Origin: Lachnospiraceae bacterium
Lineage (GTDB): Bacteria > Bacillota > Clostridia > Lachnospirales > Lachnospiraceae
Direction of reading: 5' to 3'
Assembly (NCBI GenBank): GCA_009774245.1
Contig: VSNM01000047.1
Span: 1 to 44,131, forward strand
Length of the DNA stretch: 44,131 nucleotides
In this document: positions 30,412 to 39,603 of the stretch, piece after piece
Numbering within the stretch: position 1 is the stretch's first letter
How the letters are laid out: each line of letters opens with the position of its first letter
The notes under the pieces: model-generated
What the model saw: only the letters and a program-made list of their open reading frames with translations
Databases searched by the model: none
Told to the model about the DNA's origin: nothing
Program-made: the position numbers and the translations under genes

Positions 30412-32048
30412 AGAAAAAGAAGTCTAAGTCTAATTTTATTGTTCAGGGGGGAATCCTCGCGATGGCGGGGATCATTTCCCGGATTATCGGGATCGCCAGA
30501 CGTTTTCCGATGCAGCGCATTTTTGGCGATAAGGGAAACGGATATTATGCTGCGGCGTACTCGGTGTATTCGATCATGCTGATCATATCCTGCTACAGCT
30601 TACCGCTTGCCGTGTCGAAGGCTGTATCTTCAAAGCTCAGCAAACGTCAGTATAAGAGCGCACAGAGAGTATTCCAGTGTGCCATGATTTTTGCGCTGAC
30701 GATAGGCGGTATTATGTTTTTAGTCTGTGAATTTTTGGGGGATTTTCTCGCGGAGCATGTGATGGAGGAGCCGATGGGGGCTCTGGCGCTCAAGGTTCTG
30801 GGCCCGGCGCTGCTTACTGTGTCGGTCATGGGAGTGTTTCGGGGATATTTTCAGGGACTTGGAACGATGATGCCGACTGCCATCTCGCAGATATTGGAAC
30901 AGATCTTTGTGCTGATCGGCAGTATCGCAGGTACTTATGTGCTGTACAATTATGGAGGCAAGGTCGGTGAGCTGCTCCACAACGAAGATTATGCGCCTGC
31001 CTATGGAGCAGCGGGCGCTTCGATCGGCCCTGTGCTCGGTTCTGTAGTCGGGCTGTTGTTTCTGGCTTTTGTGTATGTGCTGTATCAGAAGGGCATGAAA
31101 AGGCGCGGTTCGCGCGATGCGAACGGCAGGGTTGACAGCTATCAGCAGATCTTTAAGCTGATTATTCTGACGATAATCCCAGTACTTTTGAGCAGCACTG
31201 TGTACAATATCAGCGATGTGATCGATACTTCGATCTATGGAAAGGTCATGGTAGCCAAGGGATTGGGCGATGTCAAGACGGATATCTGGGGCGTGTATAC
31301 AGGTAAGTATAAAGTGCTTATCAATGTTCCGATCGCTCTTGCCAACGCGATGTGCTCCTCCATCGTCCCAGTGCTTACCAAGCTGATGGTGCGCGAGGAG
31401 TACGGGCGGGTGAAGGAGCGAATCGGACAGGCGATGCGCTTTACGATGATTGTCGCGTTTCCGTGTGCAGTGGGACTGGCTGTGCTTGCGAGACCGATCA
31501 TCTCCATGCTGTTTAAGGGCGAGGTGGATATGGCGGTCAACATGCTTCACGTTGGTTCCGTGTCGGTGATATTCTTTGCGATATCGACACTGACGAACGG
31601 TGTGCTCCAAGGCATTAACAGGATGAAGGTGCCTGTGCGGAACGCTGCGATTTCGCTTGTCATCCATATCGTGTTTCTGTATGCGACACTCCAGCTGGGA
31701 ATGGGAATCAATGCGGTGATCTATGCCAATATTCTGTTTGCGGCGATCGTATGTGTGCTGAATGCGCTGGCAATCCGCAAATATATGAGATACAATCAGG
31801 AGTTGATACGCACGTTTGCCATACCGGCGATCGCTTCCGTCGTGATGGGAATCGTGATTGGGCTTTTGAATATGCTGCTCTCCAAGGCTGCGGGCAATGT
31901 GGTGTCAGTGTTTGTAGGAATCAGTGTCGGTGCAGTTGTGTATTTTGTGGTGCTGATTCTGTTAAAAGGTATCAATGAACACGATTTGAGGAGTATGCCT
32001 GCGGGAAGGACGATACTGATGCTGGCAAAGAAGGTACACCTGATGTAA
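30408..32048 (+). CDS. SpoVB/MurJ-like MOP-superfamily flippase
   Basis: A polytopic membrane protein of 546 residues with about 14 hydrophobic helices. The family start GGILAMAGIISRIIGIARRFPMQRIFGDKGNGYYAAAYS-type region (30450-30580) is characteristic of SpoVB and the related lipid II/polysaccharide flippases. These move lipid-linked precursors across the membrane; SpoVB acts in spore cortex synthesis. SpoVB, YtgP-like and MurJ roles cannot be separated here. The start codon overlaps the ybeY stop (ATGA), with AAGGAG about 7 nt upstream. Confidence 0.88.
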   Translation: MKKKKSKSNFIVQGGILAMAGIISRIIGIARRFPMQRIFGDKGNGYYAAAYSVYSIMLIISCYSLPLAVSKAVSSKLSKRQYKSAQRVFQCAMIFALTIGGIMFLVCEFLGDFLAEHVMEEPMGALALKVLGPALLTVSVMGVFRGYFQGLGTMMPTAISQILEQIFVLIGSIAGTYVLYNYGGKVGELLHNEDYAPAYGAAGASIGPVLGSVVGLLFLAFVYVLYQKGMKRRGSRDANGRVDSYQQIFKLIILTIIPVLLSSTVYNISDVIDTSIYGKVMVAKGLGDVKTDIWGVYTGKYKVLINVPIALANAMCSSIVPVLTKLMVREEYGRVKERIGQAMRFTMIVAFPCAVGLAVLARPIISMLFKGEVDMAVNMLHVGSVSVIFFAISTLTNGVLQGINRMKVPVRNAAISLVIHIVFLYATLQLGMGINAVIYANILFAAIVCVLNALAIRKYMRYNQELIRTFAIPAIASVVMGIVIGLLNMLLSKAAGNVVSVFVGISVGAVVYFVVLILLKGINEHDLRSMPAGRTILMLAKKVHLM

Positions 32049-32145
32049 GCAACTGTTTCCATGGAAAATGATGTATAAAAAGTAAAAATAAGCTGATACT
32101 ATATCAAAGACGCCAAAGTGTTCAGGTTTGACGAGGAGGCTGATG

Positions 32146-32793
32146 ATGGAGAAGAGATATAAGATTGGCTTATTTTTTGTATTGATATTGATTTCGGCGC
32201 TGGTGGTTGTGCTGATGTGGAAAAGGCACACCATGGACGGATTTCCGCGTGAGGGAGACCGCGTGGAGCAGAGGCAGGATGTGTCGTCCGAGCAGGATGA
32301 TCAGGCGCCGAAGACAGCGGAGGAGATTTATCAGGTCCAGAAGACAAATACGCTCACGACGGCTGACACTGTATGTATCTATGAGAATATTGACAAGAAG
32401 GACGGTTCTATGAGCGTGGAGGTGGGAAAGCTTCCGGCAAAATATATCGGCCTGAACAGGGAAGCACTTGAGAAGCTGCTTGCGGAGGACAGTATGGCGC
32501 CCACGCTTGCGGAAAAACAAAAAGGGTTTAAATCACAGCATCTGGAGCTCTTCTCGGCGGAGAAGATCAAGGTGCTTCGCATATATGACACGACGCAGGG
32601 GACGACAGGATTTTATATGATGGAAGTGGACGGCGAGGTGTGCGTGTTTGAGCATGACAAGACGACGCTGTATTTCAGGACGGGGCTGAAGGTGGAGGAC
32701 CTTCCGGCGGATGTGCGCTATGAGCTGAAGGAAGGGAAATTTATGGACAGTGAACTGCAGGTGTATCACTTTATAGAATCATATAGTTCCTGA
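32146..32793 (+). CDS. BofC-like membrane-anchored protein
   Basis: 215 residues. One N-terminal transmembrane helix (about residues 6-22, IGLFFVLILISALVVVLMW), an acidic/Gln-rich linker, then a soluble domain. The C-terminal part (GFYMMEVDGEVCVFEHD, FRTGLKVEDLPADVRYELKEG, then a terminal helix ending ESYSS) follows the pattern of the BofC C-terminal domain (forespore regulator of SigK processing). This is pattern recognition only, not a search. GAGGAGG (32133-32139) lies 6 nt before ATG 32146 and 3 nt before ATG 32143; a TTG at 32128 is also in frame. A spoVB-like gene lies directly upstream, which fits a sporulation context. Confidence 0.6.
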   Translation: MEKRYKIGLFFVLILISALVVVLMWKRHTMDGFPREGDRVEQRQDVSSEQDDQAPKTAEEIYQVQKTNTLTTADTVCIYENIDKKDGSMSVEVGKLPAKYIGLNREALEKLLAEDSMAPTLAEKQKGFKSQHLELFSAEKIKVLRIYDTTQGTTGFYMMEVDGEVCVFEHDKTTLYFRTGLKVEDLPADVRYELKEGKFMDSELQVYHFIESYSS

Positions 32794-32816
32794 GATCAAG
32801 TGAGGAGGATAAAAGT

Positions 32817-34136
32817 ATGGCAGACAGGATTGTTGTGGCCGGCGGCGGGGCGAGCGGTCTTGCGGCGGCAATATTCGCGGCAGAAAACGGCGCCAGAGTC
32901 ACAATACTGGAACATAAGGACAGGGTGGGCAAAAAGATACTGATGACGGGAAACGGCAGATGCAATCTGACCAATATGAGTGATGTGCATGGAAAATATT
33001 ACAGCAGTGATACCAAGTCACTGGACAGGATTTATGACACGCTTGTCAGGTTTGATGCGGTGAGGACGAGAGACTTTTTCAAGAGCATTGGATTATATAC
33101 GAAGGAAAAACGGGATGGCGGCGTATACCCCGTATCAGAACAGGCGTCGATCGTGCTCGATGTGTTGCGGAGCGCCTGTGACATGCTCGGCGTAGAGATA
33201 CGCACGGACTGCGAAATCACGGCGGTCAGACCTGTACGGACAGGCGGCGGAATGGTTCATGTGACACAGTATGCATGTTCGGCTTCCGGATCGGACAAAA
33301 CGGTGCGGAGCAAGGATAAGATAGCCTATGACCGTCTGATCTTGGCAACCGGCGGAAAGGCGGCGCCTGTCTCTGGTTCGGACGGCTCTGGATATGAACT
33401 TGCCAAAAGAATAGGGCACAGCGTTATCGAGCCGCTTCCGGCACTGGTGCAGCTTCGATGCGCAGGTTCTTTTTTCAAGGCGCTCTCCGGCGTGAGGGCA
33501 CAGAGCAGGGTTCGGCTGTTGATTGACGGCAGGGAGGCGGCTTGTGAGGAGGGAGAGCTGCAGCTTGTGGATTACGGGATTTCCGGTATTTCGGTGTTTC
33601 AGATGAGCAGGCTGGCATCGCGGGCGCTGCACGAGGGAAAGCAGTGTGAGGCGGTGATTAACTTTCTTCCATATATTGATAATACAGAAATCGAGAAAGC
33701 GGAAAATAGGATTTTTGCTCAGGATATGGATGCGAACATTCAGAAGTTCTCGTACAAGACAGTGGAGGAATTTCTGTCGGGACTGGTACATAAAAAGGTG
33801 GCGGCTGTGGTCTGCAGGCAAAACGGAATCGCATCCGGTGAGACGCTCGGGCACACAAACGTCAGCAAAATCGAGCGCTGTATCAGAATGCTTGCAGATT
33901 TCAGGGTGAAGATCACGGCGCCGAACGCATTTGAAAATGCACAGGTATGCTGCGGCGGCGTGCCGCTGGATGAAGTCGACGACAATTTTATGTCGCGTAG
34001 GTGTCCGAATGTCTATATTGTCGGGGAGCTTCTGGACTGCGACGGCATATGCGGCGGATACAATCTACAGTGGGCATGGGCGACAGGTGCGATCGCCGGA
34101 GCGGCAGCGGCGAGGGGGATAGAGGATAGGATATGA
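32817..34136 (+). CDS. HI0933/BaiN-like NAD(P)/FAD-dependent oxidoreductase
   Basis: A flavoprotein of the HI0933 (YhiN/BaiN) family, 439 residues. FAD-binding VVAGGGASGLAAAIFAA is at the N-terminus, then KDRVGKKILMTGNGRCNLTN, LATGGKAAPVSGSDGSGYELA, and the C-terminal CCGGVPLDEVD...GELLDCDGICGGYNLQWAWATG, which closes the FAD site. The substrate is unknown; BaiN homologues were linked to bile-acid dehydroxylation, but most members are housekeeping and uncharacterised. GAGGA lies about 9 nt upstream. The last four bases overlap the next flavoprotein gene (ATGA). Confidence 0.9.
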   Translation: MADRIVVAGGGASGLAAAIFAAENGARVTILEHKDRVGKKILMTGNGRCNLTNMSDVHGKYYSSDTKSLDRIYDTLVRFDAVRTRDFFKSIGLYTKEKRDGGVYPVSEQASIVLDVLRSACDMLGVEIRTDCEITAVRPVRTGGGMVHVTQYACSASGSDKTVRSKDKIAYDRLILATGGKAAPVSGSDGSGYELAKRIGHSVIEPLPALVQLRCAGSFFKALSGVRAQSRVRLLIDGREAACEEGELQLVDYGISGISVFQMSRLASRALHEGKQCEAVINFLPYIDNTEIEKAENRIFAQDMDANIQKFSYKTVEEFLSGLVHKKVAAVVCRQNGIASGETLGHTNVSKIERCIRMLADFRVKITAPNAFENAQVCCGGVPLDEVDDNFMSRRCPNVYIVGELLDCDGICGGYNLQWAWATGAIAGAAAARGIEDRI

Positions 34137-35806
34137 TAACGATTCAACAGATAAAAACAGAACTAAAGTTTGATAGGTCCGACAGGAGGCTGGAGCTGGC
34201 GGATATGCTTGACAGCAAAAAGGAACTTCAGAAAAAGGTGCTTCGGAAAAAGGCGGCGAAGATATTAGGCGTCAGGATGACAGATGTGGCGGAAATCACG
34301 ATTCTGAAACATTCACTGGATGCACGGAAAAAACCGCAGATTTTTCAGGTCTACACATTGGGAGTATCACTGCAGAGCAAGGATTTGGAGGAAAAGGTAG
34401 TAAAACGCTGCAGGAATAAAAATATTGCAGTGTATGCCCCAAAGCAATATCAGTTTCCGCAATCCGGCGGGGCGGAGCTGACACAGCGTCCCATTATCAT
34501 CGGCATGGGACCGGCAGGGCTTTTTTGCGGATATCAGCTTGCACTGCATGGTTACAGGCCGGTATTATTGGAGAGAGGTTTTGATGTAGACACTAGAACG
34601 AAGGTTGTGGAGGCATATTGGAGCGGCGGCAGCCTGCATCCGGAATCCAACGTGCAGTTTGGCGAGGGCGGCGCAGGCACATTCTCCGACGGGAAGCTCA
34701 ACACGCTGGTAAAGGACAAGAATGGCAGAAATGGGGAGATTCTACGGATTCTGGTGGAGTCCGGCGCACCGGAGCACATATTATATGAAAGTAAACCGCA
34801 TATCGGGACAGATATTCTGAAAAAAGTCGTTGTCAACATGCGGAAAGCGATTATAGAAAATGGCGGAGAGGTGCGTTTCGGTGCGAAAGTTACGGGACTT
34901 CGGATTCGTGAGGGCGCTTTGACAGGCGTTGAGGTCAATGACAGCGAGGTGATTCCGGCGACGCAGGCGGTACTGGCAATCGGTCACAGCGCCAGGGATA
35001 CCTTTACATATTTGAATCAGATGGGGATTCCTATGGAGGCAAAGGCGTTTGCTGTCGGAATGCGCGTGGAGCATCCGCAAAGCCTGATCAACGAATGCAT
35101 GTACGGCAAAGAATATGGAAACAGACTGCCCGCAGCACCGTACAAACTGACTGCGCAGACCAGCACAGGACGCGGGGTGTATTCGTTCTGCATGTGTCCG
35201 GGAGGATATATCGTCGATGCTTCCAGCGAGCCCGGGCGGATTGCGGTGAACGGAATGAGCTATTCGGACCGGGGCAGCGGTCATGCGAACAGTGCGATTA
35301 TCGTGCAGGTCACGCCGGAGGATTACGGTGCGGACGGGGCGCTTGCGGGCGTCGCATTTCAGAGACAGCTCGAACAGAGGGCATATGAGCTGGGAAAGGG
35401 CAGAATCCCAGTGCAGTATTATGGAGACTACAAGCGTGGTCGGAGTTCTGAGAAGGGAAATAGTCCGGACAGTCCGCAGCCGAATGTGAAAGGCGGATAT
35501 GTGTTCTCAAATCTTAGAGGACTGCTGCCGCCTTCCTGCGAGCAGGCATTTATCGAGGGAATGGAGCAGTTTGACAAGGTGATAAAGGGATTTGCCGGAG
35601 ATCAGGCAATGTTGTCCGGAATCGAGAGCAGAACCTCCTCCCCTGTCAGGATTTGCCGCGATGACACACTACAGTGTCCGACGGTACGGGGCCTGTATCC
35701 CTGCGGAGAGGGCGCCGGTTATGCAGGAGGAATCACTTCCGCGGCCATGGACGGGATGCGGGTGGCGGAGCAGATCGCAGGGCAGTTCGAATACGCTTTG
35801 GTATAA
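34133..35806 (+). CDS. FAD-dependent dehydrogenase (COG2509 family)
   Basis: A 557-residue flavoprotein. The N-terminal about 110 residues (KLKFDRSDRRLEL-type region, basic) precede FAD-binding PIIIGMGPAGLFCGYQLA (about residue 121), NVQFGEGGAGTFSDGKLNTLVKD, VLAIGHSARDTF, FAVGMRVEHPQ, a Cys-containing VYSFCMCPGGYIVDASSE, and the C-terminal YPCGEGAGYAGGITSAAMDG. The arrangement matches uncharacterised FAD-dependent dehydrogenases common in Clostridia, often next to an HI0933 gene as here. It overlaps the upstream gene by 4 nt and is probably translationally coupled to it. The 93-nt gap downstream holds a 6-bp inverted repeat (35833-35848) without a T tract. Confidence 0.88.
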   Translation: MITIQQIKTELKFDRSDRRLELADMLDSKKELQKKVLRKKAAKILGVRMTDVAEITILKHSLDARKKPQIFQVYTLGVSLQSKDLEEKVVKRCRNKNIAVYAPKQYQFPQSGGAELTQRPIIIGMGPAGLFCGYQLALHGYRPVLLERGFDVDTRTKVVEAYWSGGSLHPESNVQFGEGGAGTFSDGKLNTLVKDKNGRNGEILRILVESGAPEHILYESKPHIGTDILKKVVVNMRKAIIENGGEVRFGAKVTGLRIREGALTGVEVNDSEVIPATQAVLAIGHSARDTFTYLNQMGIPMEAKAFAVGMRVEHPQSLINECMYGKEYGNRLPAAPYKLTAQTSTGRGVYSFCMCPGGYIVDASSEPGRIAVNGMSYSDRGSGHANSAIIVQVTPEDYGADGALAGVAFQRQLEQRAYELGKGRIPVQYYGDYKRGRSSEKGNSPDSPQPNVKGGYVFSNLRGLLPPSCEQAFIEGMEQFDKVIKGFAGDQAMLSGIESRTSSPVRICRDDTLQCPTVRGLYPCGEGAGYAGGITSAAMDGMRVAEQIAGQFEYALV

Positions 35807-35899
35807 CAACCCTTCCGCCATTTTCACATAAATGCTGGACTTCCAGCAAAAATAAGATTAAAATAAAGAGGATTATGATAAAATACGGAGGCAAAGACA

Positions 35900-36757
35900 G
35901 TGGAAGAGTTACGCGCAAAATTAAAAGACAAGAAACGGATTGTTGTAAAGATTGGTTCCTCCTCGCTGCAGCATGCTGAGACGGGGGATCTTGACTATAC
36001 CAAGATGGACATTCTCGTGAGGGAGCTCTGCAATCTCAGGAACCAGGGCAAGGATGTGATCCTGGTGACATCGGGCGCGATCGGGTGCGGCAGAAAGGCG
36101 CTCCAGATCAAGCCGCCCTTCACCATTGCACAGAAACAGGCGTGTGCGGCGATCGGACAGGCAAGGCTTATGACTACTTACCAGAGAATTTTTTCGGAGT
36201 ATAATCATCAGGCGGCGCAGATTCTGCTGACCAAAAATACGATCGAGGCCGACTTAAACAGAAGAAATGCGCAGAATACGTTTAACGAACTGCTTGCCAT
36301 GGAAGTGATTCCCGTCGTAAATGAAAACGATACGATCTCGACATTTGAGGTGGAGGATGTGATCGGGGACAATGACACGCTCTCGGCGATCGTCACGGCG
36401 CTGGTCGGCGCGGATCTGCTGATCCTGCTCTCGGATATCGACGGGCTGTACACAGATGATCCCAGGCAGAATCCGGATGCGGCGTTTATTGCGAGTGTTG
36501 ACAGCATTACGGACGAACTGCTCAGCATGGGAAAGGCGTCGACGGGGAGCAGCGTCGGCACAGGCGGCATGGAGACGAAGCTCACGGCCGCAAGGATAGC
36601 GACTTGCTCCGGTGCGGATATGGTTATCGCAAACGGCAGGGATGTACGCGTGATTCACCGCATCATGGAGGGCAGAGATTACGGTACGATATTCAGGGCA
36701 AACAGGGATGCGAACTTTAATTTTACAGATTTTATAGACAATCTGCATCGGGTTTAG
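35900..36757 (+). CDS. proB: Glutamate 5-kinase, short form without PUA domain
   Basis: Phosphorylates glutamate to gamma-glutamyl phosphate, the first step of proline synthesis. 285 residues, an amino-acid-kinase fold: VVKIGSSSLQ, VTSGAIGCGRKAL, NENDTISTFEVEDVIGDNDTLSA, LLSDIDGLYTDDPR, and GTGGMETKLTAARIA. The C-terminal PUA domain of E. coli ProB (367 residues) is absent, as in some Clostridia. GTG start: GGAGG (35887-35891) is 8 nt upstream. ProA, the next enzyme, lies 3.5 kb downstream after four unrelated genes. Confidence 0.95.
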   Translation: MEELRAKLKDKKRIVVKIGSSSLQHAETGDLDYTKMDILVRELCNLRNQGKDVILVTSGAIGCGRKALQIKPPFTIAQKQACAAIGQARLMTTYQRIFSEYNHQAAQILLTKNTIEADLNRRNAQNTFNELLAMEVIPVVNENDTISTFEVEDVIGDNDTLSAIVTALVGADLLILLSDIDGLYTDDPRQNPDAAFIASVDSITDELLSMGKASTGSSVGTGGMETKLTAARIATCSGADMVIANGRDVRVIHRIMEGRDYGTIFRANRDANFNFTDFIDNLHRV

Positions 36758-36780
36758 CACAAACAGAATTGAGGGATATT

Positions 36781-38334
36781 ATGCATAAAAAGAAAAAGAC
36801 TAGCGTGAGAAGGATAGTAACCGGGAGGATTGTCTCGGTATTGCCGGTTGTCGTCTTACAGGGACTGATCATCTATGGGATTGCGAGATGGCTGGCGCCG
36901 TTTGCGACATTTTTTTACAGTGTCTTATCGGTCTTGTCCGCACTGTTTGTCCTCTTTCTCATATCCAACAGAGGAGAGGGTGCTTACAAGATGCTATGGC
37001 TGCTGGTCATGTTTGTGGCGCCGCTGCCGGGAGCTTTGATGTATCTGCTTTATGGAAACAAACGAACCGGAAATGCACTGGAGCAACGTCTGACTGCGAT
37101 TCATGACAGCATACCAATCGTATTATATGACGACACGCAGACGCAGGAGCAGTTAGTGCGCGAGGACAAGAGAATCGCGCAGACCTTTTCCTATGTCAAA
37201 AAGATTACCGGATTTCCGGTTTTGAGAAATGATACCGCCCAGTATTATCCAGTTGGAGAACTCTTGTTTGAACAGATGATGTCTTCCCTGAAGGAGGCAA
37301 AACGATATGTGTTCATTGAATACTTTATCGTGCAGGAGGGCGTCATGTGGGAGGCTATGGTCGATGTCATGGAACAGAAGGTGCAGGAGGGTGTTGATAT
37401 CCGTGTTTTATATGACGACATCGGCAGCATAGGAACCTTTTCGGCACGAAACAGGGCGTCCTTATTAAAGAAAGGAATCAAATGCGAGAAGTTCAACCCA
37501 TTGATCGTGCTGAGCGGTGCGCTGAATAACCGCGACCACCGCAAAATCATGGTCGTTGACGGTGTCGTGGCGTTCAGCGGTGGTATTAATCTTGCGGACG
37601 AGTATATCAACGAGGAGCATCCCTTTGGACACTGGAAGGATATCGGTTTTAAGATCACCGGAGATGCCATCAGAAGCTATGCCTATATGTTTATAGAATT
37701 CTGGAATGCATCGTCGCTCAATAAGATTACGGAGGCGTTAGTAGGTGACGATTTTGCAAAGACAAGGGTATCCGGCGAGACGGATTTTGACGGGTATGTA
37801 CTGCCGTATTACGATTCACCTGGCAGGACGGAGGCGGCGAGCAACAATGTTTTCATAGATTTGCTGGGACAGGCAAAGGATTATATGTGGTTTTATACGC
37901 CATATTTGCTGCTGGGAGATGGTCTGCGCGATGCGTTTGTGCGGGCGGCACAAAGAGGCGTGGATGTGCGGATTGTCATGCCGGGAATCCCGGATAAAAA
38001 GATAGTGTACCGAATGTCGAGAAGTTATTACCGCGATCTGTTGAAAGCGGGGGTGAAGATTTATGAGTATTCTCCCGGGTTTGTGCACGCAAAAGCCTGT
38101 CTGGCAGATGACTGCGTTGGTTCGATCGGAACAGTCAATCTTGACTATAGGAGTCTGTATCTGCATTATGAGTGTAACGCGTTGTTTTATAACGCGTCGA
38201 TTCTTGCTGATCTGAAGGAGGATTTTGAGGCTTCGATGAAAGTGAGCAGGGAGCGCACTTTGCAGGACGAAAAGAAGGGACTGCTGTACAGGATTATCAA
38301 TGGAACGTTGCGCATATTTGCACCGCTGGTCTGA
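36781..38334 (+). CDS. cls: Cardiolipin synthase (phospholipase D family)
   Basis: Condenses phosphatidylglycerol to cardiolipin at the cytoplasmic membrane. 517 residues. Two N-terminal helices (about residues 20-75) precede a PLDc_N region with LYGNKR. Two HKD motifs follow: DHRKIMVVDG...FSGGINLADEY and HAKACLADDCVGSIGTVNLDYRS. The TTG at 36769 is in frame, but GAGGGA (36771-36776) supports ATG 36781. It is 23 nt after proB. Other PLD-family phosphatidyltransferases are formally possible. Confidence 0.92.
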   Translation: MHKKKKTSVRRIVTGRIVSVLPVVVLQGLIIYGIARWLAPFATFFYSVLSVLSALFVLFLISNRGEGAYKMLWLLVMFVAPLPGALMYLLYGNKRTGNALEQRLTAIHDSIPIVLYDDTQTQEQLVREDKRIAQTFSYVKKITGFPVLRNDTAQYYPVGELLFEQMMSSLKEAKRYVFIEYFIVQEGVMWEAMVDVMEQKVQEGVDIRVLYDDIGSIGTFSARNRASLLKKGIKCEKFNPLIVLSGALNNRDHRKIMVVDGVVAFSGGINLADEYINEEHPFGHWKDIGFKITGDAIRSYAYMFIEFWNASSLNKITEALVGDDFAKTRVSGETDFDGYVLPYYDSPGRTEAASNNVFIDLLGQAKDYMWFYTPYLLLGDGLRDAFVRAAQRGVDVRIVMPGIPDKKIVYRMSRSYYRDLLKAGVKIYEYSPGFVHAKACLADDCVGSIGTVNLDYRSLYLHYECNALFYNASILADLKEDFEASMKVSRERTLQDEKKGLLYRIINGTLRIFAPLV

Positions 38335-38383
38335 AGAAATAAGAATAAGAAACTGTAAAGAAAGAGAAGGAGAGAAGGAAGGC

Positions 38384-39226
38384 ATGTATATAGGAAATCA
38401 TCTGTCGTCGTCGAGTGGATTTGAAAAAATGGGAGAGGAGGCACTGCGGCTCGGAGCCAATACGTTTGCCTTTTTCACCAGGAATCCAAGAGGCGGGGCG
38501 GCAAAGGAGATCAATCCGGAGGACGCGCTCAGGCTCCGCAGGCTGATGGAGGAACATCATTTTGGAAAACTGGTGGCGCATGCCCCATATACATTGAATG
38601 TGTGTGCGGAAAAGGAGAATGTCAAAAAATTCTCGCGAGATGTGCTTGCGGACGATCTGAACCGCATGGAGTATCTGCCGGGAAATTATTATAATTTTCA
38701 CCCCGGTTCCCATGTAGGACAGGGCACAGAAGCGGCGATTCCCATGATTGCGGACGCGATCAACTGTGCGCTGAAACCAGAGCATAACACAGTTGTTCTG
38801 CTGGAAACGATGGCCGGAAAGGGTTCCGAGGTGGGCAGGAGTTTTGAGGAGCTGCGTGCGATCATTGACATGGTGGAGCTGAAAGACAAGATTGGTGTAT
38901 GCTTTGATACCTGTCATGTGTGGGATGGCGGATATGATATTGTCGGAAATCTTGATGGTGTACTCAAGGAGTTTGATGCCGTTATAGGGCTTGACAGACT
39001 GCGGGCAGTTCATTTTAATGATAGTATGAACGTGTGTGGTTCCCATAAGGATCGCCATCAGAAGATCGGCGACGGAGAGATTGGCGCGGAGGCGTTAAAG
39101 GCAGTGGCAAAGCACCCGCTTCTGGCGGACAAGCCGTTTATACTGGAGACGCCGAATGACGATGAAGGATACGCAAGGGAAATAGCCATGATCAAAAATT
39201 GGTATACTGGCGGTCAAAAAGACTGA
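38384..39226 (+). CDS. nfo: Endonuclease IV (AP endonuclease, Nfo)
   Basis: Zn-dependent apurinic/apyrimidinic endonuclease of base-excision repair. 280 residues, a TIM barrel with metal motifs visible in order: VAHAPYTLNV, YNFHPGSHVG, VLLETMAGKGSEVG, CFDTCHVWDGGYD, AVHFNDSM, HQKIGDGEIG, and ILETPNDD. The frame extends upstream to 38300 inside cls, but the family start MYIGNHLS is at 38384, preceded by AGAAGGAAGG. The stop codon is embedded in a long inverted repeat (39202-39239). Confidence 0.96.
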   Translation: MYIGNHLSSSSGFEKMGEEALRLGANTFAFFTRNPRGGAAKEINPEDALRLRRLMEEHHFGKLVAHAPYTLNVCAEKENVKKFSRDVLADDLNRMEYLPGNYYNFHPGSHVGQGTEAAIPMIADAINCALKPEHNTVVLLETMAGKGSEVGRSFEELRAIIDMVELKDKIGVCFDTCHVWDGGYDIVGNLDGVLKEFDAVIGLDRLRAVHFNDSMNVCGSHKDRHQKIGDGEIGAEALKAVAKHPLLADKPFILETPNDDEGYAREIAMIKNWYTGGQKD

Positions 39227-39239
39227 CCGCTCAGTATAC
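39202..39239 (+). other. Inverted repeat spanning the nfo stop codon
   Basis: GTATACTG (39202-39209) plus GCGGTCA (39210-39216) pair with TGACCGC (39224-39230) plus CAGTATAC (39232-39239). This is a 15-bp stem with one bulged T and loop AAAAGAC. The nfo stop TGA (39224-39226) lies in the 3' arm. There is no T tract, so it is an atypical terminator or an RNA-stability structure. Two more hairpins follow. Confidence 0.75.
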
Positions 39240-39250
39240 TGTGATGCACA

Positions 39251-39290
39251 CAGCCGCATAAGGAAATATGCCACTTCGTGGCTGCGGCTG
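39251..39290 (+). other. Second hairpin in the nfo-DUF896 gap
   Basis: CAGCCGCA (39251-39258) pairs with TGCGGCTG (39283-39290). An inner stem GCCAC/GTGGC (39270-39274 with 39278-39282) has a 3-nt loop. The two stems leave an asymmetric 11-nt purine-rich bulge (39259-39269). No T tract follows. Confidence 0.7.
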
Positions 39291-39295
39291 GCGCG

Positions 39296-39328
39296 ATACT
39301 CACGGCAGATTTCATCTGTCGTGAGTAT
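39296..39328 (+). other. Third hairpin in the nfo-DUF896 gap
   Basis: ATACTCACGGCAGAT (39296-39310) pairs with ATCTGTCGTGAGTAT (39314-39328). This is a 15-bp stem with a single G-U pair and loop TTC, followed by AAAATTGG and not by Ts. It lies 45 nt before the DUF896 start codon. Confidence 0.75.
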
Positions 39329-39373
39329 AAAATTGGATATTTATGTTGCAAAGTGCAGTGTATAGGGGTTAAT

Positions 39374-39589
39374 ATGAATATAGAAGAAAAGATAAAACGA
39401 ATCAATGAGTTGTACCATAAGTCACAGGCGGATGGGCTCACAGAGGAGGAGAAGGCTGAACAGGCGGCGCTGCGGGCGGAGTATGTGGCTAATATACGTG
39501 CGAATCTGAAGAGCCAGCTTGACAATATATCGATTCAGGAGGCCGATGGAAGTATCACAGACATTGGCAAAAAGTATAGAGCCAAGTGA
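39374..39589 (+). CDS. ynzC: DUF896 (YnzC-like) small protein
   Basis: 71 residues, the typical size of the UPF0291/DUF896 family, which is cytoplasmic, helical and of unknown function. The signature is clear: NIEEKIKRINELYHKSQ, then DGLTEEEKAEQAALRAEYV and NIRANLKSQLDNI. The ATG at 39374 is preceded by AGGGG (39364-39368). The longer frame from 39278 runs back through hairpins and is not coding. It is 14 nt upstream of the next gene and likely in its operon. Confidence 0.92.
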   Translation: MNIEEKIKRINELYHKSQADGLTEEEKAEQAALRAEYVANIRANLKSQLDNISIQEADGSITDIGKKYRAK

Positions 39590-39603
39590 CATGGAGTGAA
39601 GAA

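Noticed and set aside
30720..31667. 315-codon minus-strand frame inside the flippase gene
   Set aside because: It is His/Arg/Asp-rich, typical of the complement of a membrane-protein gene, with no start signal.
33135..33854. Long minus-strand frame inside the HI0933-type flavoprotein gene
   Set aside because: It is antisense to a well-supported gene and its composition is that expected from the opposite strand.
35833..35848. Terminator before proB
   Set aside because: The inverted repeat has only six base pairs and is followed by As on the + strand.
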